Part shown: positions 43,949-52,926 of the stretch, in pieces
Position numbering within the stretch: position 1 is the stretch's first letter
How the letters are laid out: each line of letters begins with the position of its first letter
Origin: Amycolatopsis pithecellobii
Lineage (GTDB): Bacteria; Actinomycetota; Actinomycetes; Mycobacteriales; Pseudonocardiaceae
Assembly: GCF_009707865.1 (NCBI RefSeq)
Contig: NZ_WMBA01000011.1
Location: 1 to 64,000, forward strand
DNA length: 64,000 nucleotides
Direction of reading: 5' to 3'
The notes under the pieces: model-generated
Database searches by the model: none
What the model was told of the DNA's origin: nothing
Seen by the model: only the letters and a program-made list of their open reading frames with translations
Made by a program: the position numbers and the translations under genes

Positions 43949-44796
43949 CCTTCTTCCTTCCCCGCCTCGAAACGCGTGACCAGATCGCCGATGCCTTCGA
44001 TCCTGCCCACCAAGACGTCGTCCTCGCGCAGGAAACGTGGCGGGGTACGGGAAAAACCGATGCCGCTCGGCGTTCCCGTGAAGATGACATCCCCGGGCAG
44101 CAGCGGGACGCGAGCCGAGAGGAACTCGATCAGCGTCCCGACTCCGAACACCAGATGCTTCGTCCGGGATTCCTGGACGATTTCCCCATTGAGCAAGCAC
44201 GTTATCGCCAGGTCCTCCGGGTCGGCGAAATCGTCGACCGTCACCAGCCACGGCCCCAGCGGTCCGAATCCCGGTCGCGACTTCGCGAGACTGAACTGCG
44301 GCGTCTCGCCGGCGAACTGCTCCGCCCGGTCGGACAGGTCCTGCCCCACGGTCAGGCCCGCGACATACCGCCAAGCCGTGTCCGCCTTCACGCCGCGGGC
44401 GTACTTTCCCATGACGACAACGAGTTCGACCTCCCAGTCGATCTGCGCGCCGGCGAGCGTCACCACGTCCGCCGGGCCGCTCACACACGTCGGGAGTTTC
44501 GGGAACAGCAGCGGGCGGGCAGGGATTCCGGCGCCGAGTTCCCCGGAGTGATCCGCATAATTGAAGCCGACGGCGAACACTTGTCTCGGCCGCGGCACCG
44601 GGCTGCCCAGGTGCGAGGTCGCGGGAGATCCGGTTCCCGCCGGACGGTTCCGGCTCACCCAGTCCCGGAATTCCGCCCACCGATCGAAGATCGCCTGCGG
44701 GTCCGGGTCGAACCGGCCGCCGCTCGATTCGGCGACGTCGAAGAACCCGCCTTCGTATTCGGCCCACAATCGCCCGCCGGCATTGAGAAGCTTCAT
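43945..44796 (-). CDS. Fumarylacetoacetate hydrolase (FAH) family protein
   Basis: This 283-residue protein has an FAH fold, with GFNYADHSGE, the metal-binding acidic motif DWEVELVVVMGK, GLTVGQDLSDR and GDVIFTGTPSGIGF. Members hydrolyse C-C bonds in beta-diketone acids or tautomerise/decarboxylate 2-oxo acids, commonly in aromatic and alicyclic ring degradation. The ATG directly abuts the stop of the DUF35 gene. In cluster 2 it likely acts after ring opening. Confidence 0.9.
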   Translation of the reverse strand: MKLLNAGGRLWAEYEGGFFDVAESSGGRFDPDPQAIFDRWAEFRDWVSRNRPAGTGSPATSHLGSPVPRPRQVFAVGFNYADHSGELGAGIPARPLLFPKLPTCVSGPADVVTLAGAQIDWEVELVVVMGKYARGVKADTAWRYVAGLTVGQDLSDRAEQFAGETPQFSLAKSRPGFGPLGPWLVTVDDFADPEDLAITCLLNGEIVQESRTKHLVFGVGTLIEFLSARVPLLPGDVIFTGTPSGIGFSRTPPRFLREDDVLVGRIEGIGDLVTRFEAGKEEG

Positions 44797-45213
44797 CTAC
44801 TCGTGCCGCCAGACGGGTAGCGCGGCCGCGGGGTCGTCCGCGAACTGCAGGACGACCCGGTCCCCGATCGGCATCTTCGCGTCGGCCAGTCGCAGCCGGC
44901 CGGGCAGCCGGACACCCTCGTCGAGATCCACCAGCGCGACGGCATAAGGGATTTCCTCAGCGGGACGCCCGTCGAAGGGCATATCGACCATGCACCGCGT
45001 GTACAGCGTGCCCCGCCCGCTCGCCTCGATCCACGAGACATCGGGCGACCAGCAGTTCGGGCACCACTTGCGGGGGAAGAAGAACGGCCGCTCGCACCGG
45101 GTGCAATACGGGATCGACAGGCGCCCCTCCGCCAGTCCGTTCCAGTACGGTCCGGACACCGCGGATGCGGCGCAGTCCGCTGGGGCGACCGGCACGTGAT
45201 CGTGTTCGGACAT
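44797..45213 (-). CDS. DUF35 OB-fold protein with zinc ribbon (thiolase partner)
   Basis: This 138-residue protein has the zinc ribbon CTRC and CPNC near residues 37-54 and an OB-fold ending PVWRHE. Start 45213 is chosen because GAGGAG lies 6 bp before it. It follows the thiolase-like gene by 20 bp. The same gene pair occurs in cluster 1 (10091-11753). It probably forms a complex with the thiolase-like protein. Confidence 0.88.
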   Translation of the reverse strand: MSEHDHVPVAPADCAASAVSGPYWNGLAEGRLSIPYCTRCERPFFFPRKWCPNCWSPDVSWIEASGRGTLYTRCMVDMPFDGRPAEEIPYAVALVDLDEGVRLPGRLRLADAKMPIGDRVVLQFADDPAAALPVWRHE

Positions 45214-45233
45214 CACCATCTCCTCGCGTTTCT

Positions 45234-46376
45234 TCAATCACGGCCCAGGATCATGACGCCGGTCATGCCGAAATACCCGCCGGCGCCGGCGACCATCACG
45301 AAACGCGGGTCCTCGAGCTGACGTTCGCCCGCTTCTCCCCGCAGCTGCCGCACCGCCTCGGTGATGTGGAGCATGCCCGAGACGTGGCCCTGCGAAAGGT
45401 GCCCGCCATTGGTGTTCACCGGGCAATCCGCGCCGAGCTCCAGATTGCCGTCGAGTGCGTAGTCGCCGCCGGTGCCGCGTTTGCAGAAACCGAGTTCCTC
45501 AAGGAAAACGATGACGGAAATCGTGAACGCGTCGTGCACCTGCAGCAGGTCGATGTCCGGCAGGCTCAGCCCGGCGCCCTGCAGCGCTCGCGCGCCGACC
45601 TCGTCGATGCCGAGCCCGGCGACGCCGGGGAACTGGCCGATGTTGCGGTGTGACGATTTCATCGCCGACGAGCGCACGCGGACCGGCACCGCGCCCAGCT
45701 CCCTGGCGACCTCCTCCGACGCGACGATGACGGCACCCGCGCCGTCGACGATCACCGAGGAGTCGAGCAGCTTGATCGGTGACGCGATCGGCCGCGACGA
45801 GAGGTAGTCGTCCATCGAAAGCGGCTTGCGCATCACGGCGTTCTCGGTGAGCATGGCGTGCTTGCGGGCGGCCAGTGCGACCGCGCCGAAGCCTTCCATC
45901 CGCGTACCGTACTCGGCGATGTGCCGCGACATCACCAGCGCGTACGGCAGGACGGAGCCGACCAGCCCGAACGGGGCCTCGAATTCGAGGTCGTCCGCGG
46001 CCATCGTCCAGCCCCGGCCCGCCTTCGTCCGTCCCGTCGCGGCCGCTTCGCCAAAGGTACAGACAACGAGTGAGCACTCCCCCCGCTCGATCGACGCGAT
46101 CGCATTGTTCAGCATATGCGACGGCGACACGATCCCACCCACGTCGATCGTTCCCTGACGCTTGAGGCGAAGACCGAGATATTCGTTGAGACTGGCCGAA
46201 AACATCGGGAACGGCCTCGAATACGGGCCGAGGTTGAACAGCCCGTCGAGATCCCCGACCGAGATCCCGGCGTCCGCACAGGCCCGGATCACCGCCTCGG
46301 CCTGAAGATCCACCGCTGTCCAGCCCGGCTGCTTCCCGACCCGGGTCTCCCCGATTCCCACTATCGCGTGGCTCAT
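45234..46376 (-). CDS. Thiolase-superfamily (lipid-transfer/Ltp2-like) protein
   Basis: This 380-residue protein begins SHAIVGIGETRVG and ends with NTNGGHLSQGHVSGMLHI and FGMTGVMILGRD, the blocks of the SCP-x/Ltp2 group. The usual nucleophilic Cys region reads GGIVSPSHMLNN without cysteine, and the C-terminal Cys is absent (VAGAGGYFG). It is therefore more likely a retro-aldolase-type enzyme than a thiolase. It overlaps the acyl-CoA ligase stop by 4 bp and precedes its DUF35 partner. Confidence 0.87.
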   Translation of the reverse strand: MSHAIVGIGETRVGKQPGWTAVDLQAEAVIRACADAGISVGDLDGLFNLGPYSRPFPMFSASLNEYLGLRLKRQGTIDVGGIVSPSHMLNNAIASIERGECSLVVCTFGEAAATGRTKAGRGWTMAADDLEFEAPFGLVGSVLPYALVMSRHIAEYGTRMEGFGAVALAARKHAMLTENAVMRKPLSMDDYLSSRPIASPIKLLDSSVIVDGAGAVIVASEEVARELGAVPVRVRSSAMKSSHRNIGQFPGVAGLGIDEVGARALQGAGLSLPDIDLLQVHDAFTISVIVFLEELGFCKRGTGGDYALDGNLELGADCPVNTNGGHLSQGHVSGMLHITEAVRQLRGEAGERQLEDPRFVMVAGAGGYFGMTGVMILGRD

Positions 46377-47932
46377 GCCTCGTCCCTTCCGGTCGCGACG
46401 TGTACGAGGTCCGCCATGGCGGTCTTGCCCGCGGCGGTCTTGGGGAGTTCATCCAGGATGAGGACCTGGCGCGGCGTCTGGTAACCGGCCATCCGCTGCC
46501 GCACCCAGGCGATGACCTCCTCGGGTGTCAGGTGCGGATCGGACGACACCACGGCCGCGACGACGCGCTCGTCGTACCGCGGATCCGGCACGCCGAAGAC
46601 GGCGCAGTCGCGGATCGCGGGATGCTCACCCAGTTTCCGGGCGATCTCGCGCGGATACACGTTCACGCCCCCGGTGCGGATCATTTCCTTGAGCCGCCCG
46701 ACGATGTGGAGCATTCCGCGTTCGTCGAGCCGGCCGAGATCACCGGTGTGCAGCCGGCCACCGCGGAACGCCTCGGCGGTCGCCTCCGGGTTGTCCAGAT
46801 AGCCGTCCATGACCGAGTGGGAGCGCACGCAGATCTCCCCCACTTCTCCGGGCGGCAGCTCCCGTCCGTCGATGTCCACAATGGACACCACGACCCCGGG
46901 CACCGGAGTTCCCACCGAACCGATGTCCTGCTCGCACACTTCCGGCCGGGCGGTCGTGATGAGCGAGCTGTTCTCGGTCTGCCCGTAGATGTGCTCGATC
47001 GTCAGGCCCGCGGCGCCGCGCCGGCGGATCTGCTCGACGACGGGCCGCACCACGGAATTCGGGTCGTAGCTCGCGAACACGATGTTGCGCAGCGAGGAGA
47101 GATCCGACTCCTCGAAGTTCGGTGCCTCGACGAGTCCCTGTAGCACGAGCGGCACGGCGAAGAACGACGTGCACCGGTGCCGTTCGATGATCTCCAGCGC
47201 CCGGGTCGCCTCGAACGAGCGGGTCAGCACGATGGACGCGCCGACCAGAATGTACTGGCGCATCAGGGCCCAGGTTCCGCCGTGATAAGGCGCCTGGTAA
47301 ACGAAAAAACGGTCGTCCGGCCGCAACCCGGAAGCGAGGGCCCCGGCGTAGGAGTCGACCATGGTGCCGCGCTGGCTCAGCACCGCGGCCTTCGGCACTC
47401 CCGTGGTACCGCTGGTGAAGATGATGAGGTGCGGATCGTCGAACTCGGCCCCCGATGCGGGCATCCCGGTGCGTTCGCTGAGCAGCTGCTCGCCCCACGT
47501 GGCGTCCCGGGTATCGGCGATCACGTGTTTCGCCGCCCCGCCGACGAGTTCGAGCTGCCGGGCGCCGGCCAGGACGAGTTTCGGCGTGGTCCGGTCGATG
47601 AAGGACAGGATCGACGCCTGGTTCAGCCGCCAGTTCAGCGGGACGAGCACGGCACCGAGGCGGGCCGTCGCGAAATAGAGCGCCACATAATCGATGCCGA
47701 TCCCGTCGGCGACCGCGACGACGTCACCTCGCCCGATGCCGCGCTCGGCCAGGCCGTTGGCCATTGCCGCGATGCGCCCGGCCAGCTGCGCCCATGTGAT
47801 CGATCCGGCGTCGTCGATGAGCGCGATCCGCTCGCCCCGGTACCGGCCGTGTGACTCGACGACGTCACACAGCCCCAGGCCTGCCCGCGGCGACCGCACT
47901 GCCCCGCGGGCCCGCTTACCGATGTCGGACAT
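46373..47932 (-). CDS. Acyl-CoA synthetase (AMP-forming ligase)
   Basis: This 519-residue ANL-family ligase activates a carboxylic acid to a CoA thioester with ATP. Motifs are the P-loop FTSGTTGVPKAA, YGQTENSSL, HTGDLGRLDERG and the C-terminal catalytic Lys in LPKTAAGKTAM. ATG 47932 was chosen because the upstream in-frame stretch overlaps the SnoaL-like gene. It overlaps the thiolase-like start by 4 bp and serves the same step as the CoA-transferase of cluster 1. Confidence 0.93.
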   Translation of the reverse strand: MSDIGKRARGAVRSPRAGLGLCDVVESHGRYRGERIALIDDAGSITWAQLAGRIAAMANGLAERGIGRGDVVAVADGIGIDYVALYFATARLGAVLVPLNWRLNQASILSFIDRTTPKLVLAGARQLELVGGAAKHVIADTRDATWGEQLLSERTGMPASGAEFDDPHLIIFTSGTTGVPKAAVLSQRGTMVDSYAGALASGLRPDDRFFVYQAPYHGGTWALMRQYILVGASIVLTRSFEATRALEIIERHRCTSFFAVPLVLQGLVEAPNFEESDLSSLRNIVFASYDPNSVVRPVVEQIRRRGAAGLTIEHIYGQTENSSLITTARPEVCEQDIGSVGTPVPGVVVSIVDIDGRELPPGEVGEICVRSHSVMDGYLDNPEATAEAFRGGRLHTGDLGRLDERGMLHIVGRLKEMIRTGGVNVYPREIARKLGEHPAIRDCAVFGVPDPRYDERVVAAVVSSDPHLTPEEVIAWVRQRMAGYQTPRQVLILDELPKTAAGKTAMADLVHVATGRDEA

Positions 47933-47937
47933 GGGCG

Positions 47938-48375
47938 CTACCGTCCGAGCGCGACCACGGTGACCATCGGGTTGTGGTATTCGACCCAATGTGAAACGAG
48001 ATCGCCTTCGAAGAAAAAGAGCCCGACGTAGTCGTTCTGATAAGGGCGGCCGGTCCGCTCACGAACGGCGTCGGTGGCGTAAAGCGCGACGAGTCCGTCC
48101 GATTCCATTTCCCAGCTTTGTGACGCCTCGATACCGAATGGCCGGAAGTTCTCCGACACCCAGGTGAACAAGGCGCGCACATCGTCCTTGCTTCGGCACT
48201 TCCAGGTCATTCCGGGTGACTGGAACGGTACTTCCATCTTGAGATCGTCGGTGAACGCCGCGACGCAATCCTCGACCCGGCCCGCCGCCAGATCGGCGAA
48301 GAGCTTGTCGACGATCAATCGCCGGGAATTCCCCGGCTTTCCCGCGGGAAGGTTCATATCAGCGGAAAGCGCCAT
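47938..48375 (-). CDS. SnoaL-like (NTF2-fold) protein
   Basis: This 145-residue protein has the cone-shaped NTF2/SnoaL fold pattern: IVDKLFADLAAGRVEDCVAAFTDDL, CRSKDDVRALFTWV and VSHWVEYHNP. Such small proteins act as isomerases, dehydratases or epoxide hydrolases. AAGGAG lies 4 bp before the ATG. It lies 5 bp before the ligase gene and 108 bp after the ABC binding-protein gene. Confidence 0.8.
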   Translation of the reverse strand: MALSADMNLPAGKPGNSRRLIVDKLFADLAAGRVEDCVAAFTDDLKMEVPFQSPGMTWKCRSKDDVRALFTWVSENFRPFGIEASQSWEMESDGLVALYATDAVRERTGRPYQNDYVGLFFFEGDLVSHWVEYHNPMVTVVALGR

Positions 48376-48483
48376 GACACTCCTTGTGAAAACCGATTTC
48401 TGGTCAGTCTTGCCCAGCACGGCCGCGGCGGTCATCCACCACGTGGCGCCGATACGACGACCGTCCTCGCCGCCCGGCGACCG

Positions 48484-49599
48484 TCACGAGGCGGCGCCCC
48501 ACAGCTGCTGGAACATCCGGTCGCTGCCGGCGACCACGGGGATGATGTCGTCGATCGTCTGGTCGGTTTCGGCCACGTTCGACTTCGTGACGATCCAGGA
48601 CCGGGGCAGCTGTGAGGGAAGCTGTGGCGCGCCGGTGACATGCCGGACGACCGAGTCCAGCCCCGCCAGGTAGGTCTCGATGTAGGGCCACGGCACCGAA
48701 GCGAGCTGGTCGCCGGTCTTGATGGCCTGGCTGGTGGCTGCGCCGCCCCCCTGGCCGACGATCTTCACCTGGTCCAGACCGGCCGCCTTCAACGCGGCCG
48801 GCACGCCCGAGGCGAGGCTGTCGATGGCCAGCGCCACGTAGTCGACGTCCGGGTGCGCCCGCAGGTAGCCGACGATCAGTTGCGGCGTCCCGTTGCCCAG
48901 CGCGGTGAGCGGGATGTCCAGCGTCCCGGTACCGCACGCGGCACAGAACTCCTTGGTGGCGGCCAGAAACTCGCCCCGCAGCTTCGACAGGTTGGTGAAC
49001 GCGGGGACGTTGACGTACACGGAGTTCGCCTTGCCACCGCTGTCCGCGACGATCTCGGCGGCCATCAGCCGCCCGGTGTCCCGTTGCTGCTCGGGGGTGC
49101 AGATGGCGAAGTCGATACCGTTGCCCTGCTCGTCGGTGGAGCAGGCGCTGACCATCCAGGTGCCGTTGGCCTTCAGCTCCGGCAGGTATCGCTCGTAGAC
49201 GGTGCGGTCGATGCCGACGTAGATCGCGGCGTCCGCCCTGTCCCGCGCGATCTGCGCGAACGCCTGCTGCTGGGAACCGGGGCTGCCGTCGGTGTTGATC
49301 GCCTTGAGCGTCCAGCCCAGCTTCTTCGCCGAGTCCGTCAGCAGGCCGGCGAACTGGTTGCATTCGGCGGCCGGGCAGCTGATGAAGTCGACGGTTTTGC
49401 CCGGTGGCACCGGTTTGCCCACGGGTGTCGTGCTGGGCAGCGCGGTCGGACGGTTCTGCAGCTGAGTGATCAGGTCCTTCGCCTTCTGCACACCGGCCTG
49501 GTCGACGGGTCCGGCGGCGGCGCCCCGCTCACCGGCGCCGCAGGCGGCGAGCGCGGAAGCGCAGAGCGCGGCGGCGATGACGGGCACGAGACGTTTCAT
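48484..49599 (-). CDS. Ribose-type ABC transporter substrate-binding lipoprotein
   Basis: This 371-residue lipoprotein has a signal peptide with lipobox L-A-A-C near residue 19 and a periplasmic-binding type I fold (VDFISCPAAECNQF, AIYVGIDRTVYERYLPELKANG). It has several cysteines in the mature part (SCPAAEC, SACSTDE, FAICTP, FCAACG), unusual for RbsB-like proteins. It is the binding component of the cluster 2 importer. Ligand is unknown; the context suggests a non-sugar. Confidence 0.87.
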   Translation of the reverse strand: MKRLVPVIAAALCASALAACGAGERGAAAGPVDQAGVQKAKDLITQLQNRPTALPSTTPVGKPVPPGKTVDFISCPAAECNQFAGLLTDSAKKLGWTLKAINTDGSPGSQQQAFAQIARDRADAAIYVGIDRTVYERYLPELKANGTWMVSACSTDEQGNGIDFAICTPEQQRDTGRLMAAEIVADSGGKANSVYVNVPAFTNLSKLRGEFLAATKEFCAACGTGTLDIPLTALGNGTPQLIVGYLRAHPDVDYVALAIDSLASGVPAALKAAGLDQVKIVGQGGGAATSQAIKTGDQLASVPWPYIETYLAGLDSVVRHVTGAPQLPSQLPRSWIVTKSNVAETDQTIDDIIPVVAGSDRMFQQLWGAAS

Positions 49600-49665
49600 G
49601 GGAACTCCGGTGGTTGGGGGTGGGCCCCGCAAGGAGGCTGGTTTCAATACAGTTCCGTGGGAAAG

Positions 49666-50670
49666 TCAGCCGCGGCGGCGCTGGAGACCAGTGGCGGCGA
49701 GCGCACCGATGAGGACCACGCCGGTGAACATGTCGGTGGCGTAGTTGGGGGCGGCGGACAGGCTCAGCCCGACCGTGCCGGCGCCGAGCATGACGACGGC
49801 GATGAGCGTGCCCCAGGCGTTGAACCGCCCGTTCTTCAGCTGGGTGGCGCCGACGAACACCGCGGCGAACGCCGGCAGCAGGTAGGCGGTACCCGCGGTG
49901 GGCGCGCCCGCCGACAGTGACGAGGCGAGGCACAGCCCGGCGAACCCGGCGATCGCCGAGGACACCAGGAGCCCGGCGAACCGGATCCGGTTCACGTCGA
50001 TCGTCGCCAGCCGGGCCGCGTCGGGGTTGAATCCGACGGCGTAGATCCGCCGGCCCACCACGGTGTGCTCCAGCACGAACCACAACAGCGCGGCGAGCAC
50101 GATCGCGTAGACCGCCGGGCCGGTGAACCCGGCGATCTGGACCTGTGCGAGCTGGGAGAACCCGCCGGAAAGCCGCACACCGGAGATGATCTGGGCGTTG
50201 GTGAAGAAGGTGATGAACGCCTGCACCAGCGAACCGGTGGCCAGTGTCCCGATGAACGAGTCGATCTTCATCACGACCACGACCACGCCGTTGATCGCGC
50301 CGATCACCAGCGCTGTCAGCATTCCGAGCAGCATCGCGGCCACGGGATTCGTCCCGCCGACCACGAAATGCGCGGCCGTGACGCCGGACAGCGTCATCAC
50401 ATAGGCGAAGGACAGGTCGAACGTCCGGGTCGCCAGCGGCACCACCAGCGCGAGCGCCCCCATCGCCGTGATCGAGTACCCGTTCGCCACCTGCTTGACG
50501 GTGGCCGATGTCGGGTAACTGATCGGCAGGTAGATGCTGAACACGACGACGATCAGCACCAGGATGTAGACGGCGCCGATGTTGCGCGGGCTGAACGCGG
50601 CCAGGCGCGAGGTGGCACGGGCCGTTCCAGGTGGCCGCGAAGTGGCCGGTTTCTGCACGGTCTCGGTCAT
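49666..50670 (-). CDS. Ribose-type ABC importer permease
   Basis: This 334-residue permease is of the RbsC family, with about 9-10 hydrophobic helices. The first is IGAVYILVLIVVVFSIYLPISY, followed by FDLSFAYVMTLSG and the FNPDAARLATIDVNRIRFAGLL cytosolic loop. Its start overlaps the ATPase stop by 4 bp (ATGA). The binding-protein gene follows after 66 bp. Confidence 0.92.
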   Translation of the reverse strand: MTETVQKPATSRPPGTARATSRLAAFSPRNIGAVYILVLIVVVFSIYLPISYPTSATVKQVANGYSITAMGALALVVPLATRTFDLSFAYVMTLSGVTAAHFVVGGTNPVAAMLLGMLTALVIGAINGVVVVVMKIDSFIGTLATGSLVQAFITFFTNAQIISGVRLSGGFSQLAQVQIAGFTGPAVYAIVLAALLWFVLEHTVVGRRIYAVGFNPDAARLATIDVNRIRFAGLLVSSAIAGFAGLCLASSLSAGAPTAGTAYLLPAFAAVFVGATQLKNGRFNAWGTLIAVVMLGAGTVGLSLSAAPNYATDMFTGVVLIGALAATGLQRRRG

Positions 50671-52169
50671 GTCAGTTCCGTCTCTTCCATGGCACGGATC
50701 ACCCCGTGCTCGGTGATCCCGGGCCCGGTCAGCTCCCGCACGATGTGGCCGCCGGCCAGCACCAGGACCCGGGTGCACAGGGCGAGCAGGTCGCCGATGT
50801 CCGCGGAGGTGACGATCAGCGCCATCCCCACGCGGGCGCGCTCGGCGACCATCTCGTAGATCGCCTGCCGTGCCGCGGGATCGACGCCCGCGGCCGGATC
50901 GCACAGCAGCAGCACATCCGGCTCCCGCGCGAGACAGCGCGCGATGATCACTTTCTGCTGGTTGCCGCCGCTGAGCGTGGCGATCGGTGCCGTCGCACCC
51001 GCCGCTTTCACCCGGACATCGGCCATCCAGCGGGCGACGGTGTGCCGCTCGCGGTGGTGCGCCAATACGGGACCGCTGCGCAACCGGTCGAGGATGGAGA
51101 TCGACAGGTTCTCCGCCACCGACATCGAAGGCAGGATCGCGTCGCGGAGCCGGTCCGAGGGCACAATCGGCAGGTTCAGCCGCGCCGCCTTCGCGACCGG
51201 CACGGGCGGGCCCACCCCGAGGGCGACCTCACCACCCGCGCCGCGCACGGTGCCGGCCAGCACGTGCGCCAGCTCGGTGGCACCGGAGCCGGGGAGCCCG
51301 GCGATGCCGAGGACTTCGCCTTCGCGCACTTCCAGCGATACCCCGTCGAGGTACCGGCCGGTCAGACCGCGTGCGGTCAACGCGACCCGCCTGCCGTCGG
51401 CGGGCGGAAGGTCGGCGCGGTAACCGGCATCGACGTCGTCGCCGGCCATCAGCGTGGCCAGCGAGCCCGCGTCCAATCCCGCGACCGGCCGGGTCTCGAC
51501 CAGTTTCCCGCCGCGCAGCACGGTGACCCGGTCGGCCAGCGCGAGCACCTCGTCGAGCCGGTGCGAGACGTACAGGATGCTGGTGCCCCGCGCCCGGACC
51601 CCCTCGACGATCTCCAGCAGGTGCGTGGCTTCCGCCGGCGGGAGAACGGCGGTGGGTTCGTCGAGCACCAGCAGACCCGCACCGCCGTCCCAGCCGGCCA
51701 GTGCCGCGGCGATCGCGACGACCGTGCGCTGCACCGGGGTCGCCGCGGACAACGGCGCCCGGACGTCGAGGTCCACGGCGAAATCGGCGAGCAGTTCCAG
51801 CGTGCGCTCGGTCTGCCGCCGCCACCGGATCCGGCCCGCGGAGGTGAGGAACTCGCTGCGCAGCGCCAGATTGTCCACTGCGGACAGTTCCAGGAACAGT
51901 CCCAGATCCTGGTGCACGAACCGCAGCCGGTGGTGCGCAGCAACAGTTTCGTGCGTGAGCTGCTCGCCGCACAACAGGATCCGCGAGCCGGGATCCGGCC
52001 GGTGATACCCGGCGAGCACCTTGATCAGCGTTGACTTGCCGGAGCCGTTCTGACCGACGAGCGCATGAATTTCGCCGTCACGTACCTCCAGGTCGACGGT
52101 GTCGAGCGCGGTCGTCCCCGGAAACGTCTTGGTGAGGCTCCGGATGTGCAGCACGGGCGGTGTGGACAT
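50667..52169 (-). CDS. Ribose-type ABC importer ATP-binding protein (two NBDs)
   Basis: This 500-residue protein has two nucleotide-binding domains. The first has Walker A GQNGSGKST near residue 37 and LLVLDEPTAVL. The second has LSGGNQQKVIIARCL and VLLLCDPAAGVD, where the usual Walker B LLLDEPT has lost its Glu, as often occurs in one half of such pairs. AAAGGAGAGG precedes the ATG. It is the energising subunit of the cluster 2 importer. Confidence 0.93.
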   Translation of the reverse strand: MSTPPVLHIRSLTKTFPGTTALDTVDLEVRDGEIHALVGQNGSGKSTLIKVLAGYHRPDPGSRILLCGEQLTHETVAAHHRLRFVHQDLGLFLELSAVDNLALRSEFLTSAGRIRWRRQTERTLELLADFAVDLDVRAPLSAATPVQRTVVAIAAALAGWDGGAGLLVLDEPTAVLPPAEATHLLEIVEGVRARGTSILYVSHRLDEVLALADRVTVLRGGKLVETRPVAGLDAGSLATLMAGDDVDAGYRADLPPADGRRVALTARGLTGRYLDGVSLEVREGEVLGIAGLPGSGATELAHVLAGTVRGAGGEVALGVGPPVPVAKAARLNLPIVPSDRLRDAILPSMSVAENLSISILDRLRSGPVLAHHRERHTVARWMADVRVKAAGATAPIATLSGGNQQKVIIARCLAREPDVLLLCDPAAGVDPAARQAIYEMVAERARVGMALIVTSADIGDLLALCTRVLVLAGGHIVRELTGPGITEHGVIRAMEETELT

Positions 52170-52209
52170 GGCACCTCTCCTTTGAGGGCACGGGTTTCCT
52201 GGCCGGTTG

Positions 52210-52926
52210 TCAGGTCAGCGCGTAACCGCCGTCCACGGTGACGATCGACCCGGTCGCGTAGGTCGAAGTCAGGCAGTAGAGATAGGCGCGAGCCACCTCG
52301 GCCGCTTCGCCGACGTGCCCGACGAGGTTCGTCTCGGCCGTCTGCCGGAACAGCGCCTCGCGCGCCTGCTCGTCGAGATCCGCCCACATCCCGGTGTTGG
52401 TGAAACCGGGACGCACCAGGTTCACCCGGACCGGAGACAGTTCGACCGCCAGTGCTCTCGTCAACGCCTCCATCGCGCCACACACGCCGGCGAGCACGCC
52501 CGACGTGGCGCGGGGGCGGATCGACGCCGCCCCGCTGGTGAGCGTGATGGACTGCCGGACTCGCCCGGCGGCGCAGCGGATGGTGGTCACCGCACCGAAG
52601 TAGCGCGTCTCGAACGCCTGCCGGACCTCCTCGACCGGCATCGTCGTGATGCGTCCCGCGACGGGTGCGTCCGCGGCGGTATAGACCAGGTGGTCGACCG
52701 GACCGATTTCGTCGAACATCGCGCGCAGTTTGGCTTCGTCGAGCGAGCTCACCGCACGACCGTCCACATCGGACGGAAGTTGTCCGATGGCCTTCGCGAC
52801 GCTCGCGTCGGTGTGCGAGAGCACCGTCACCTTCGCCCCCGCCTCGGCCGCGCCGCGTGCCGTCGCCAGCCCGAAGCCGGAGCCGCCGCCGACGACCACG
52901 ACGCGGCTGCCCGCCAGCGCGGTCAT
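52210..52926 (-). CDS. SDR-family protein lacking the Tyr-x3-Lys motif
   Basis: This 238-residue protein has an SDR Rossmann fold with GGGSGFGLA near residue 12, ITLTSGAASIRPR with the catalytic-type Ser, and the closing GSIVTVDGGYAL. Where Tyr-x3-Lys should be, it reads VLAGVCGAMEALTRALA. Catalysis by the usual Tyr is therefore impossible; it may be a regulatory subunit or use other residues. Its start overlaps the stop of the F420-type gene by 4 bp. Confidence 0.82.
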   Translation of the reverse strand: MTALAGSRVVVVGGGSGFGLATARGAAEAGAKVTVLSHTDASVAKAIGQLPSDVDGRAVSSLDEAKLRAMFDEIGPVDHLVYTAADAPVAGRITTMPVEEVRQAFETRYFGAVTTIRCAAGRVRQSITLTSGAASIRPRATSGVLAGVCGAMEALTRALAVELSPVRVNLVRPGFTNTGMWADLDEQAREALFRQTAETNLVGHVGEAAEVARAYLYCLTSTYATGSIVTVDGGYALT

